Positions 46,863 to 60,660 of a stretch of DNA of 64,000 nucleotides are shown piece by piece. Under the pieces are notes generated by a model that was given only the letters and a program-made list of their open reading frames with translations, made no database searches and was not told the DNA's origin. Each line of letters opens with the position of its first letter. The first letter of the stretch is position 1. The position numbers and the translations under genes are program-made. Location of the stretch: positions 92,501 to 156,500 of the forward strand of contig MCFG01000116.1 in the NCBI GenBank assembly GCA_002104895.1, in the 5' to 3' direction. This stretch comes from Anaeromyces robustus (Eukaryota; Neocallimastigomycota; Neocallimastigomycetes; Neocallimastigales; Neocallimastigaceae).

Positions 46863-46914
<52 letters not shown>

Positions 46915-47830
46915 GGTTTAAGTGGAGAACATCAATTTATTAATGCTTCTGTTGCATTACAAGCTTGTAAACAATTCCTCCAAAGTCAATATAATGTTAA
47001 TATTTTCGATAATGAAATTGTTAAAGGTGTTATTAAAGGTTTAGAAACTACAAATTGGCCAGGACGTGCTCAAGTTTTTTATGATAAAGAACAAACTAAT
47101 ATAAAATGGAATTTAGATGGTGCCCATACAGTTGAAAGTCTTGAAGCTTGTACAAAATGGTTTAAACAAGTTATTGAAAGTGCAGATGATAGGTAATTTC
47201 ATTTATATATATATATATATATAATTCTTATAAATTAAAATATATATTGTAATATTATAATATACATTTATTAATGTAATAATTTTATTTATTTTAGTTA
47301 TTCCAAAGAATATACTTTAATTTTCAATTGTACTAACGGTCGTCAAGGAATTGTTTTATTGAAACCAATTATTGATTTTATTAAACCATATACCTTTAAA
47401 AATGTAATATTTACTACAAATACTCCATTCTCTAAAACAGACAGTAATATAAAAGGTAGTCCTTATATATCATTTTATTTTTATAAAAAAAAAATTTTTT
47501 TTTGAATATATAAATATATATATTAAATATATATAATTTATATTAAATTAATAAATTAATAAATAAATAAATAAAATAGATTTCCAAAACTTTGCTCATC
47601 CAGAAGATGAAAATTTAAGTCTTCAAATAGAACTTAAAGAAGCTTGGGAAACATTAGATCCAGATTTCCCTAAAGAAAATATTCATGTTGTTAATTGTAT
47701 TGAAACTGCTGTTAAAACTGTTCATAATCTTTGTCCATCTTCAACTAATCTTAAATATAATATTCTTACTACTGGTAGTTTACATTTAGTTGGTGGATTT
47801 TTAACAGTTCTTGGAGCTGAAGTAGTTTAA
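44640..47830 (+). CDS. FPGS: folylpolyglutamate synthase, 11 exons
   Basis: Adds glutamates to tetrahydrofolate, retaining folates in the cell or organelle. Exons 44640-44804, 45067-45198, 45344-45470, 45603-45727, 45944-46033, 46146-46310, 46434-46511, 46629-46692, 46916-47192, 47298-47455, 47580-47830 join to 543 aa (yeast Met7 is 548). Marks: P-loop AGTKGKGST (112-120), [19 protein letters not shown] (FPGS signature), [51 protein letters not shown], and the end [11 protein letters not shown]. The first 46 residues are rich in Asn, Phe, Lys and Arg with no acidic residues ([19 protein letters not shown]), and a second in-frame ATG is codon 47. This resembles the dual-start arrangement of eukaryotic FPGS, which gives organellar and cytosolic forms; in an anaerobic fungus the organelle would be the hydrogenosome (inference). 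Confidence 0.95.
46862..46915 (+). repeat. (AAT)n array forming the acceptor of FPGS exon 9
   Basis: The AAT array continues without a break into AATAATAATAG, whose final AG is the splice acceptor. A second AAT array (about 46728-46788) lies in the same intron. Confidence 0.85.
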
Positions 47831-48756
47831 AAAAAAAATAAAATAAATAAATAAAAATTGAAAAATAAAATAAAAAATAAAAAAAATTACAAAAAAATAA
47901 AAAAATTACAAAAAAATAATATAAAATACAATATTATACATATAATTAAAATAAATAATTAATAAATAGATAAATAAAATTAGTAAATAATTAGAATAAT
48001 AATTAACAATAAAATTAAAAATAAATAAATAAATAAATAAAAATAAATAAAATAAATAAATAAAAATAAATAAAATAAATAAATAAAAATAATAATCAAT
48101 AAATAAAACATTAATAAAAAATCATTTAATTAAAATATAATAATTTTATTAATAAATGGAGTTATTATATATATATATAAAGTTAATGTTTAATAATAAA
48201 TAGATAAAAAAAAAAAAAAAAAAAAAGATAAATAGTTAAATATTATTATACTATTATAAATAATATTAATATAAATAATGAAATATTTATATAATAAATA
48301 GTTACAAAGATGGGTCATTATTTTTTAATTTTTTTTTTTTATTTTTTTATTTTTATTATAATTGTTTTTTTTTTTTTTATAATTTTTTAATTATTGATAT
48401 CAATTATTATTACAAATATTATTATTTAAAAAAAAAATAATAAAATAAAAAAGATAAAAATTAATAATTATTTTTTTTTTTTTTTTTTGCTTTTTTTTTC
48501 TATAAATGAATTGTTATTTTTCGATTTTCGACTATGTTACATTTTAACAGTTATTATTAATTTAATAGTTTAATAGTGTTTATAATAATAATGATACTTT
48601 TATATGCTTAATTCATATTTTTTTTTGTTTTGCTTTTTTTTTTTTTTTTTTTTTGTTTAAAAAAAATATTATTAATACTTTTCTTCCTTTTTCATAACAT
48701 TATAATTATTTTATTTTATTTTATTTTATTTTATATATATAAATTAAATGCTGGTT

Positions 48757-48788
<32 letters not shown>

Positions 48789-48840
48789 CTTATTTAATGA
48801 TGAAAAAAAAAAAATATTTTCTTTTTTTTTATCAAAAAAT
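47831..48840. other. convergent intergenic (FPGS / GlnRS 3' ends)
   Basis: 1 kb between convergent stops. The left half is A-rich with AAAT/AAAATAAAT units (48010-48090), the right half T-rich with several T-runs. This strand-specific composition fits 3' untranslated DNA of each gene. No gene seen. Confidence 0.6.
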
Positions 48841-51800
48841 TTAATTCTTGTTACTATCTTCCTTTAATGTAACAGTACGGTTAACAACAATCTTCTTATC
48901 AGCACCATCTAATTTAGAATCAGAATCAACACAGAAATAACCAACACGAACAAATTGGAATTTATCTTCAACCTTACAATTATTAATACCAATTTCAGCA
49001 TAAGCCTTTGGAATAACAGTTAAAGAGTTTGGATTAATATCAGATAACCAACCATTTGGAACTACAGAAGAATCCATTGGATTTTCATGAATAAAGAGAT
49101 TACTGTATTCACGAACTTCAATTTCAACAGGAGAATTATGTTTTTTGGATTCAGCAACCCATTGAATGTAAGTTTTTGGTCTACGAGCATTTTCATCTTC
49201 ATATTTAGCTCTAATTTCAACAATATTACCTTCACCATCCTTAATAACTTCAGTACAAGTAATTGGACGTTCAACGTAAAGTAAACCAACAGTCTTGTTT
49301 GGAGCAAGACGGTAGTAATTTGGATCATCTTGTTCACGGAAATCAGAACGATCAATGTAAATAGTCTTAGTAAATGGAACAATGTGACTACCCATGGATT
49401 CATCACGTGGCTTGTTTGGAACAGTAATTTCTTTAACATAGTCATCAGCTAAGTTAGTAATGACAACCTTTAATGGATCCATAATAGTCATAATTCTTGG
49501 AGCAATATCGTTAAGGTGATCACGAACATAGTTTTCTAAACGAGAAACATTAATAATAGTATTAGCAGTAGTAACACCAACATCACGAACAAAAGCATTA
49601 ATAGCTTCTGGAGTGAAACCACGTCTACGAAGAGCTGGTAAAGTGAATAATCTTGGATCATCCCAATCATTAACAATCTTTTCAGTAACTAATTTATTTA
49701 ACTTTCTCTTAGAAAGAATAGTATTGGTAATAGAAAGTCTACCGTATTCCCATTGGACTGGTTTGTAAATTTCTAAAGCATCTAATAACCAATAGTATGA
49801 ATCTCTAGACATTCTAAATTCAGTAGTACAAAGAGAATGGGTAATGTTTTCAAGAGAATCACAAATACAGTGAGTAAAATCGTAAGTTGGGTAAATACAC
49901 CATTTATCACCAGTACGGAAATGCTTAGTGTACATAACACGGTAAGCAACTAAATCCCAGAATTGTGGGTTTGGATTTTGCATATCCATCTTCATTCTAA
50001 GAGTAGCTTCACCTTCCTTGTACTTACCATCCTTCATATTTTGGAATTCTCTTAAGTTTTCTTCAATTGGACGATCTCTGTGTGGACAGTCGTATCTTGG
50101 ACCCTTATCTTCACCACCACGTTGTTTTTTAATTTCTTCACCAGTACAGTGACAAACATAGGCTAAACCACGCTTGGTAAGATCAACAGCAAGTTCGTAT
50201 AATTTATCAAAGTAATCAGAAGAGTAAGTAATCTTCCATGGCTTGAAACCTAACCATTTAACAGTTTCAAGAATAGAAGTGAAGTACTTTTCTTCTTCAG
50301 CTTCTGGGTTAGTATCATCATATCTTAAGTAAGTAACACCATTGTGAGCTTGAGCGTAACCGAAGTTAACATTAATAGCCTTAGCGTGACCGATGTGTAA
50401 GAAACCATTTGGTTCTGGTGGGAAACGAGTGTAAACCTTTTTTCCAGTAGCCTTTAAGTGTTCTTCCATTAAAGATTCTTTAATTTGTTTGTTACCTCCT
50501 GGTTTGTGAAGTTTGGCAAGTTCACCTTCGAAAATGAAATCAAGGTTTAATTGGCAAGCCTTAGAAGTATTACCAGTAGCTTGCTTCTTTTGAACTGGAG
50601 CTTGTTTTTTGTTTTCCTTCTTAGCCTTAGCTTTTTTCTATTTATTCATTTATTTATATTTATTTTTATTTATTTTTATTTATTTATATTTATTTGTTTA
50701 TTTATTAATTTATTTATTAATTGATTGATTAATTGATTAATTGATTAATTGATTTTATTTCGTTATTGAATGAAATATAAAGCATTGATTCATTATATAA
50801 TTTGTTTATTAATATATTAAAATTTATTTATTATTATATAAATTCATTAAATTTATTAAAAAGTTAATATTCAAAGGAATATTGTTTATTGATTTATGGT
50901 CATTATTTTCCAATATTTATTATATTTTTAATATTATTATAGTTTGGATAAATTTACGATTTGGAATCATTTAAGTTATAAAAATATAATATGCATAAAT
51001 AATTATCAATATAAAATTATATATATATATATATAAAGTCATATATAGTATAACAATAATAATTTAAAATTTTAGTCATTTTGAAATAAAAATAAATATA
51101 TATTTTTTATGAATTTCAATCAAAAATACAACAAAAAAATTATTAAATATTAACCTTCTTTGGATCATCTCTGTCATCTTTTGGACCAATAATAGCAACA
51201 ACACCCTTTTCTAATTCTTCCTTTAACATTAAAGCATTAGCCCATTTTAATTGTTGACGAAGATTAGCAAGTAATGGACCAACAAAAGTGTATCTCTTTT
51301 CAATTAATTCATCCTTCTTAGAATCTAATAAAGATTTAACAGCAGCTTGAATTTCTTCTGGAGTAACAACAACACCTTTTTAGAAAATAATTTGAATTTT
51401 AAGAAATAAATTTACATAAAATATAATCATCATAAATATTATTTTTGATTATTCATAAATAAATATATATTAAATTTTATATTGTTAATTTTAAATAGAT
51501 GATAAATCAATTATAACTTTATTTTATATTAAATTATTTATTAATGTATTTTTACAATAAAAAAAAAAACTTTTAAAAATATTTACCAACACCACATTCT
51601 TCGTTGAATTTAGCTTCGTCGATAGTGTCATTATCAGCAGCATACTTAACAGCAGCTTAATAAATATAATAAATAATTTTATTTTAATAAATTTTTTATT
51701 AAAATAAATATATTTTTTAATTTAAATATTTTGTTTAAATTATATATATTACCTTGAACTTGGTCGTTACTAGCTAAATCTTTTGAAGCGATTTTCTTGG

Positions 51801-52254
51801 CAATATAACCAATGTGCTTGGAATCCTTTGGAATTTTACCAGCAAGGAAATATAATAAAGCACCAGTTGTCTTATCACAACCTTCTTGTAAACCGGCCTA
51901 TATATTAATGGAATAATGATGATGATTGCATTTAGAATATTTATTATATATATGTATTTTAAACAAGAAATTAAAATAAAAATATAAATTTCTATGTTTT
52001 TTTTTAACAATTTTTCATGTATATATGTTTTTTTTTTTTTATCATTGATAAATTTCATTTCTCATTTATTAATTAATTTATAAATATATATTTTAAAAAT
52101 AATATTTATCAATTTTGAATATAAAAGTATTTACTTCAACAATAGCAGTATGGAAAATTGGACCAATTTTTTTGTTGTTAGCGGTTTCCTTAGCTTTCTT
52201 TTCAGCTAAACCAACATTTTGGAAGATTCTAACTAATTCATCAATATTTTCCAT
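48841..52254 (-). CDS. GLN4: glutaminyl-tRNA synthetase, 5 exons
   Basis: Class I synthetase charging tRNA-Gln. Exons (minus): 52135-52254, 51753-51897, 51587-51655, 51155-51375, 48841-50637 join to 783 aa (yeast Gln4 is 809). The four 5' exons encode the eukaryote-specific N-terminal domain (residues 1-185: MENIDELVRIFQNVGLAEKK, PEEIQAAVKSLL), which helps tRNA binding. A Lys/Ala/Gln-rich hinge (KKAKAKKENKKQ) follows. The catalytic core begins near 242: PPEPNGFLHIGHAKAI with HIGH at 266-269, YLRYDDTNPEAEEEKY, and the KMSKS counterpart ILSKRKLNKLV (about 492-501), in the form typical of GlnRS. The last ~200 residues are the beta-barrel anticodon-binding domains. Codon use is of the highly expressed type. 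Glu-specific alternatives are excluded by the core sequence. Confidence 0.96.
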
Positions 52255-52762
52255 GATGATATTACTTTTTTATATTTTTATAATTATAATGTTAATGAAA
52301 TATTATTAAGCAATTTTATTAAAAAAAAAATGTATATAATAATATATATAAAAAAAGATTTTTGAAAAATGATTGGATAAAAATATTTTTTATAATAGGT
52401 ATCATTTATTAAAAGAATTAATATTATAAAAAATATTAAAATAAAAAATTATAAAAAATTATATAAAATTATAAAAAATATAAAAAATATAAAAAATATA
52501 AAAACAATAAATATTTATTAATATAATAAAAAAAATATTATTATTAAAAAAGTATTAGTAAAAAATATTATTATAAAAAATATTATTGTATAAATAATAT
52601 TTTAAATAGTTAAATATATACAAAATACATAATATATCGAAATATATATAATATTTTATTAAAATATATTTATTAGAATTAATAATATATATTTGACTTA
52701 CTCTATATAATAATTGATATTTAAAAATAGTTGTGAAATATTCTCTTTTTTTTATATAATTA

Positions 52763-52826
52763 ATAAATAACTAATAAATAGTAGAATAACTAATAAATAG
52801 TAGAATAACTAATAAATAGTAGAATA
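52763..52826. repeat. three tandem copies of a 19-bp unit
   Basis: AACTAATAAATAGTAGAAT is repeated about three times head to tail within 64 bp. Copies are near-identical. Confidence 0.85.
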
Positions 52827-53518
52827 AATATTTTAACTTAATAATTAATTAGTTTAATTTTAAAATGGTATATGATTTATAATAATTCTTTATTAATAAA
52901 TAAAGTGCTTATTAAAATTTTATTTTTATAACTTTTTATATAACTTTAAAATTTTATTAGAGATTTTTTAACATTTAAATATTATTTTTTAAATTAAGGA
53001 GTATTAGATAAACTCTTTAAAAATACAATAAAGTAAAAAAAAAAACTAAAAAGATAAGAAATACTTTTGCATTTTTTTTTTTTTCGTTTTTATTATTGCA
53101 TTTCCGTTAATTTTTAACAATTATATTATATTTAATCCACTAATTTTAATTAAAGATAATTTATATTAAAACTAAATAATTTAAAAAAAAAATTAAAAAA
53201 AAATAAAAAAATTTTGATAACATTTAATTTAAAGGGGAAATTTTTTATTGAATGTTATTTTTAAAGATAAAAAAAATTTATTTTTGATAAATTTTATTAA
53301 ATATAATAATTATCAATTAAAATTAAAATAAAAATATAATAAAAAAAAAATAAAATAAAAAAAAACAATTAGCGTGTAGCATAACAATTAAAAAAAGATT
53401 TATGGGAGGTAGTTAATAAAAATAATAAAATAATAATCTTTAATAGTAGTAGTACAAAAATAAAACAAATAATAAAAAAAAAGTTTATTATTAAATATGA
53501 TTAATTAATATTTTGTTC

Positions 53519-53519
53519 T

Positions 53520-53602
<83 letters not shown>

Positions 53603-53611
53603 TTCATTAAT

Positions 53612-53698
<87 letters not shown>

Positions 53699-53702
53699 TT
53701 TT
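53519..53702. repeat. (TTTA)n array, ~185 bp
   Basis: The longest TTTA array in the window, broken once by TCATTAAT near 53605. It encodes nothing despite being free of stops in several frames. Confidence 0.95.
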
Positions 53703-54012
53703 ATTAATATTATTAAAAAAAATTATGGTATATAAAAATAAATTTGAAATTTATATAATAAAAAAAAATTTATTATATAATTATGCTTTATATATTAATT
53801 ATATAATATAATTGAAGATTTTTAAATACTTAAAACATAAAATAAATCATACTTTGATAAAAAATGATTATATAATAATATTATTGTTTAAAAAATAATA
53901 AAAAAAAATCTTTTCTTTTTTGTTTAATATTTATATATATAATATTTAATAGTTTTAATTAAAGATAATTTTAATTAAAACTTATGAATATCTATATAAA
54001 GATATGTGCATT

Positions 54013-55536
54013 CTATAGATATTCAATAATTAATGAATCTGCTTCTAAATTAGATTGTTGATCTTGTTCTAGTTGTAATTTTTGTTGTTTTAATTTTTCT
54101 TGATAATCTTTAGGATAATGTATTGATTCATTTGTTTTTATAAACCAATTACGTAAAACTTCAGGTTTAACTTCATCAATAAATTCTTTATATTCTGGAG
54201 GTTTAATAGATTGATTAACACTTTGCCATATACCAGCTTTAGAAATTCTGATTTCATTGATAGGTTTTTCATATGTCGTTGGAATTTTTTCTATTTGATC
54301 TAATAAACTATAACCAAATACTAATTTTCCAAGAGCAACATATTTTTTATTGAAAAATGGATTTTCTTTAAATTGAATCATAAACTTTTATATAAATAAA
54401 TATATTAAATAATATAATATAATAATATTATTAAATATATAAAAAACAATTATATATTTTATTTTATTATAATATTAAATTAGTTATATATAGTATATAT
54501 ATATATTAAAAAAATTACTATATAAAATATATAGATATATATTAATTAATTTAAAAAAAAAAAAGTAAAATAAAAACATTTTATTTACAGGTGAACTATT
54601 TTCAGTTGGATTTGGGGGACCTAAATTACAAAGAGATACAATACCCCTTGTAGAATGTTGAATAACAAAATTTTCAACTTAAAATATATATATATTAAAG
54701 CAAAGAAAATTAATTATTTTATAATTTATTTGATAATTAATGATTCAATAATAAATAAATATAATATATATATGTATATACATACTTGGAATGTTATCAA
54801 TTATTCTTACACCATCTTGTTGAAATTCTGTTTTCATAATTTTTTTTTTTTTTATTTTTTTTTGTTACATATAAAAAATTATATATTAATAATATATATA
54901 AATCTCCAATTCTTAACATTTTTAAATTCAAAAATAAATTAAATTTTATTTTATTTTTATTTTATTTCATTTTATTTTTATTTTTATTTTTATTTTTATA
55001 TACCTCCACTTTGAATCCATCCATTATGTACTAAACGTTCAAATCTCACACCATTATATGATATTTCTGAATCTTTTTTAAAATAATTATAAAACCATTT
55101 ACTTGTCTTTGGACATTTATTTTGGAATAACTAATATAATAAAATATTTATCCAATTTTTTCATATATTAATTTATATAATAATTTGTAGCATTTAAATA
55201 TAAATAACAATTAAATTTATTTTTTAATCATATAGTAATTAATTATAAATATATATATTTTAATAAAATTATATATATAATATATATATATATAATATTT
55301 TAAATCAATGAAAAATATTACTTTAATAATAAATTGACCTGCTGGTCTATCTTCGATAGTAATATCTAAGTATAACAATGGATGCTAATTTTAATTTGAT
55401 AAATAATAATAATTATAAGTAAACAATTATATAAAATAATATAATATTATAATATAATAATGTAATATAAAAAAATAATAGTATTAATGACAAATGTATA
55501 TTAAAATATATGAAAAATATAGATGTTTTATTCATT

Positions 55537-55616
<80 letters not shown>

Positions 55617-56351
55617 CATTAATATTATTAATAATCATTAATTATGATTATTAATTATTATTGTTATATTTTACTTTTTTTTGTAATTCCACTAAATAAT
55701 CATCTTGTTCTTTTTCTGCAAGAAATTCTAATCTTCGATCCTCAGGAAATTCATCTTTAAAGTTTGAATTTTTCCTCATCCATCTTAAAAATTCATTAAA
55801 ACTAAATAATTCATCATCATTACGTATGATTATTATTGATTGTTCATCACTACATATTTTTCCTTCCTATAATTATTTAATAATTAATTGTTAATTTTAA
55901 ATTTTTAATTTTTGATAAAAAAAAAATAATAAGTATATTAAATTTTCAAATATTTTATCATAAGCTATTAACCTTTTTAAGTTTTATTTTATATTCTGAA
56001 AATTCAAATGGGTCCATTGGATTGATATTTGCTTTATCACCAGAGTTATTATTATTCAAAAACTAATCAATAGTTATTAATATATATATTATAAGTTTAT
56101 ATGATTTATAAATTCAATTAATATAATTATTTTATTATTATTAATTGTCGTTATATTTTAATTATTTGAAAAAAATTAAAATATTTATTTTTTTTCTATA
56201 CATAATAATAATATTATAATAAATAATTTATATTTTTTTTTCTTCTTAAATAATTCCGTACTTCTACTAAAATTTTTGTCTTTTGATATATTGTACTATT
56301 AACCACTCCATATATATCAAATTTACTTGGGAAATTCACCATAAGTGACAT
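54013..56351 (-). CDS. PPIL6: PPIL6-like cyclophilin with N-terminal extension, 8 exons
   Basis: Exons (minus): 56262-56351, 55973-56062, 55675-55866, 55322-55384, 55004-55130, 54786-54827, 54589-54677, 54013-54384 join to 354 aa. The N-terminal ~125 residues (MSLMVNFPSKFDIYGVV...; DPFEFSEYKIKLKK; EFLRWMRK) resemble the extension of PPIL6 (FEFSEYKIK versus human LEFEWDEYL). The cyclophilin domain follows: YLDITIEDRPAGQFIIKLF, CPKTSKWF, YNGVRFERLVHNGWIQSG, IPIENFVIQHSTRGIVSL, NSSPFMIQ, KKYVALGKLVFG. The block HNGWIQ is characteristic of PPIL6. Relative to cyclophilin A the catalytic Arg (FER) and Gln63 remain, but Phe60, Gln111, Phe113, Trp121 and His126 are replaced, so isomerase activity is doubtful. 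A ~85-aa charged C-terminal tail is extra. PPIL6 is linked to motile cilia in animals, which fits flagellated zoospores (inference). Confidence 0.85.
55537..55610. repeat. (ATT)n array in cyclophilin intron
   Basis: About 24 perfect ATT units inside the intron between the third and fourth exons of the PPIL6-like gene. Asn repeats appear if it is read on the minus strand, but it lies between well-supported exons. Confidence 0.92.
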
Positions 56352-56901
56352 TTTGAATATATACAATAATAATTTTATATCAAATATACCCGAGAATATT
56401 TATAAAAAAATAATAATTTTATATATTGTGATAACTTTTTTTTAAATTGCTTTCCTATAATACTTGAGGTTTCTTTTTTTTTTTTTTTTTTGTTATAAAT
56501 AATACTATAATAAAAAAATTTTTTATTTTTTAATTTTTTTTTTTAAATATTTTTAGGTTTTTGGAAATTCAATTATTAATCTATATAAAAGTATTATAAA
56601 ATTAAAATTTTAATTTAAATTGAAAATATATATAAAAAAATCATATTTTTCTAATTATAGAAATGAAAACTTTATGTTAAAAAAACAATATTTTATGAAA
56701 GATTTAAAAGTATCATTGGATAATCATGTGATAAATATCAAGTATTTTAATATTTTTTTAAAATGATTGGATATTAATTGAAAAAAATTAATATCTAAAA
56801 TTTTTTAATTTTATTATTTTTTTTTTTTTAAAAAAAAAAAAAAAAGTAACACCTATTATAATTGTTTAATATTACATCATATAATCATATAATTTAATAA
56901 A
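56352..56901. other. divergent promoter region, PPIL6-like / PUS1
   Basis: 550 bp between two divergent start codons, the shortest such spacing here. It has a T-run followed directly by an A-run (about 56817-56845) 57 bp before the PUS1 start and another T-run near 56474-56491. No gene seen. Confidence 0.6.
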
Positions 56902-59393
56902 ATGGATGTAGAAAATAGTAATAATTCTACTGTTGAAAATGAAAATGTTGAAATTTCAAAACAAGATAATTCTGAAAATATTGATAATGGTAAAAGAAAA
57001 ATAAATGAAGTAGAAAGTAGTACTGACAATGACAATGAAAATAAAAAGGATTTAAAAAAAATAAAAAAACAAACTACTAGAAAACCATGGGCACCAAAAG
57101 AAAGAAAAGAAGGTGAAGTTGTTGAAAAAAGAAGACCAAAAAAGAAATGTGCACTTTTAATGGGATTTTGTGGTACAGGATATCAAGGAATGCAAATGTA
57201 AATTTCAAATTAATTTGAATTTCAAATAAATGAAATTTTGATTTTATAATTAAAATCAAAATTGTTATTAAAATTAAAGTTTTAAAAAAATTCATTTAAA
57301 TATATTAATTTACAATTTATTCTTAAAAATACTTAACTTATATTATATTATATTATAATAATATAAAACGAAATTGAATTTATATAATTTTTTTTTTTTT
57401 AAAAAAAAAAAAGCAACCCTGGTGCTAAAACAATTGAAGGTGATTTATGGAAAGCATTAGTTGAAGCTAAAGCTGTATCAAAAGATAATGCTGAAGATCC
57501 AAAAAAAGTAATTTTAAAAAATAATTTACATTAATATAAATATTTATTATTATTTGTTCTTTCTGGAAAAAAATAGACATTAATATTTTTTATAAAATAA
57601 AAAAAATTAATTAATTAAAAAAAAAAAATTTAATTAGTCGCATTTTAAAATATAATTATTAATATTAATATTATTAATATTATTAATATTAATATTATTA
57701 TTATTATATATCTATTAGATTAGTTTTGTTAGAGCTGCTCGTACTGATAAAGGTGTACATGCTATAGGTCAAGTTATTTCTGGTAAATTTATTATTGAAG
57801 ATGAAGATATAGTTGATAAAATTAATGCTGCTCTTCCAGAACAAATTAGAGTTTGGGGTAAAATAAATGAATAAACTTATACCTAATAATTCAAATAATA
57901 ATAATATTATTATTAATATTAATATTGATGATCAATAAATATATATAATTTAAAATTTATAATATATAGATATTATTAGAACATCAAATTCATTCCATGC
58001 AAAAAATGCAGCTGATTCAAGAATTTATGAATATTTACTTCCAAGTTATTGTTTAATGCCAGCAAATCCAATTTATTATCCAAATTCAACCATTGCTAAA
58101 GATTTACCAAATAAAGAAAAATATATAAAAAAAGTTAATAATAATGAACCTGTTGAAATTCCACCATATACTGAAGAAGAAATTCAAAACTTTAGAGATT
58201 TTAGAATATCAAAAGAAAAATTAGAAACATTCCGTAAAGGATTAGAAATGTATATTGGATCACATAATTATCATAATTTTACTGTAGGAAAAAAATTTGA
58301 AGAAGAAAGTAGTACACGTTATATTATAAGTTTTAATGTAAATACCGTATATATATATATATAAGTTGCAATTATAATTATTAATATTTAAATATATTTA
58401 AAATCATTTACATTATTATTATTATTATTTATTATTTATCATTTTATTTAATTCATTAATAAATTCTTTTTTTTTTTTTTTTTATTTTTATTTTTTTTTT
58501 TTTACTTAATAGTGTAGTGAGCCATTTATACGTAATGGAGTAGAATGGTTAAGTTTAAAGATACAAGGTCAAGCATTTATGATTCATCAAATTAGAAAAA
58601 TGATAGGTTTTGTTGTAATGTTATTAAGAACTGGAACTACTATTGATTTAATATCTACTGCTTTCACAAAAATAAAAATGAATATACCAAAAGTTCCAGG
58701 AGATGGTCTTTGGCTTGATCAAGTTGTTATTCAATCTTATTCAAAACGTTTCCCAAATAACAGACCAATTACTTTTGAACCATATAAAGTAATAACTAAA
58801 CATAAATTTTATATAATTTTATTTTAATAGATATATATATATATATTATTTAAGAATGATTTAAATTCTTTTTCTTTAATATGATTTATAAATATTTATT
58901 AATAAAATAATAACTTCTTTTTTTTATGAACATATATATATATATATATATATATTTAAATTTAAAATTAATTTGATATTAAATATAGGATAAAATTGAA
59001 CCATTTAGAGAAAAATATATATATTCCAAAATCATAGAAGAAGAACATAATACTAATTGGTAATTATTTCATTTATTTTAATAATTAAATATATTTAATT
59101 ATTATTAAATATTTTTTTAATAAAAATAATAATTTTTTAATTTTTTTTTTTTTTCATTATACATATACATACATACATATAAATATATATATATAATTAG
59201 TTTCATTGAATGGTTAAAATGTGTTGATTCTCATAGTTGGGAAATTCAATACTTTTTAAATATGGATGGTGATGTAAAATTAGATCAAAGACCAGATTAT
59301 TTAATTCAACAAGAAAAACAAGAAAATGGCAATAAAGTTGACAAATCAATAGAAAATGGAGAAGAAAATACTACAAATGATGATATTTTTTAA
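56902..59393 (+). CDS. PUS1: tRNA pseudouridine synthase, Pus1 type, 7 exons
   Basis: Isomerises uridines to pseudouridine in tRNA and other RNAs in the nucleus. Exons 56902-57197, 57414-57507, 57719-57857, 57970-58337, 58513-58788, 58989-59059, 59201-59393 join to 478 aa (yeast Pus1 is 544). The first ~80 residues are acidic/Asn-rich then basic ([19 protein letters not shown]), a likely nuclear signal. Then comes the TruA-type domain: [18 protein letters not shown], catalytic [15 protein letters not shown] with Asp140, [29 protein letters not shown], and [16 protein letters not shown]. The GTGYQGMQ plus [11 protein letters not shown] pair identifies the eukaryotic Pus1/Pus2 branch; Pus1 is the safer name. 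The C-terminal tail is acidic. Confidence 0.94.
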
Positions 59394-59476
59394 ATAACCT
59401 TTATATTATCATTATAATAAAAACAAAAAAAATATAAAAACAAAAAAAATAAAAATATAATTATTATAAATAAATT

Positions 59477-59507
<31 letters not shown>

Positions 59508-60109
59508 TAAATTAAAAAAAAATAAATAAATAAAATAAAATAAAATAATATTAATTTTAGTATTTTATATATATATATATTATACATAAATGTTTAATTA
59601 CTAGTATTATTTTAATAATTATAATTATAATTTATCTTGTTATTATAAATATTATAGAAAAATAGAAAAATGAAAATAAATAAATAAATAAAAAAAATAA
59701 AAAAAAAAAAAAGGGCTTTTTTTTCATATATTAATCTTCTTTTTATTTATATATTATATATTATATAAATTTAATTTTTTTTTTTTTTCAGTATAACATT
59801 AAAAAATAATAATGATAATGATAATAATAATGATAATGAAAAAATTCTAAATAAATAAATAAAAATACAAATAGAAAGTATATGTAACAAGTATAATAAA
59901 TAATACAAGAATAATCATAAAATCATAAATATATTTAAATGATGATGAATAATTAATTATATAAATAATATTTCAATTTATATATTATTTATTATTATTT
60001 TTATATATATATATATTTTTTTTTTTTTTTAATTAATTTATTTATTTATTTCATTAATTAATTTATTATATTTATTTATTTCATTAATTAATTTATTATA
60101 TTTATTCAT

Positions 60110-60188
<79 letters not shown>

Positions 60189-60618
60189 TTTTATTTATTC
60201 TTTTCTTATTAAAAAAAAAATATTATTATTATTTAAGCAAGATAAAATAGATAAAAAATAAAATAAAAATAAATCAAAAATAAAATAAAATAAAATAAAA
60301 TGAGTTTCTATATTTTATTATTATTATTATTAATTATTAATTATTAATTTTTTTTTGTTTTTTGTTTTATTATTAATTGTTTAATTAACTGAAGGGTTTT
60401 ATATATATATATATCTTTATAATTAATATTATTTTATTTTATTTTATTTTATTTTTAAATTTTTTTTTTATTAATTTTTTTATTTATTAATTTTTTTTTT
60501 ATTTATTAATTTTTTTATTTATTAATTTTTGTATTTATTTTATTTTATTTTATTTGATGGATTATTTTTATATATATAAAATTTATTATATATTTTTATT
60601 TATTTTTTAAATAATTTT

Positions 60619-60660
<42 letters not shown>

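Larger units (their letters stand above)
52255..54012. other. intergenic upstream of GlnRS, downstream of PPIL6-like gene
   Basis: 1.76 kb with no gene. Holds a small tandem repeat (52763-52826), T/A runs, and a 185-bp TTTA array (53519-53702). Confidence 0.6.
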
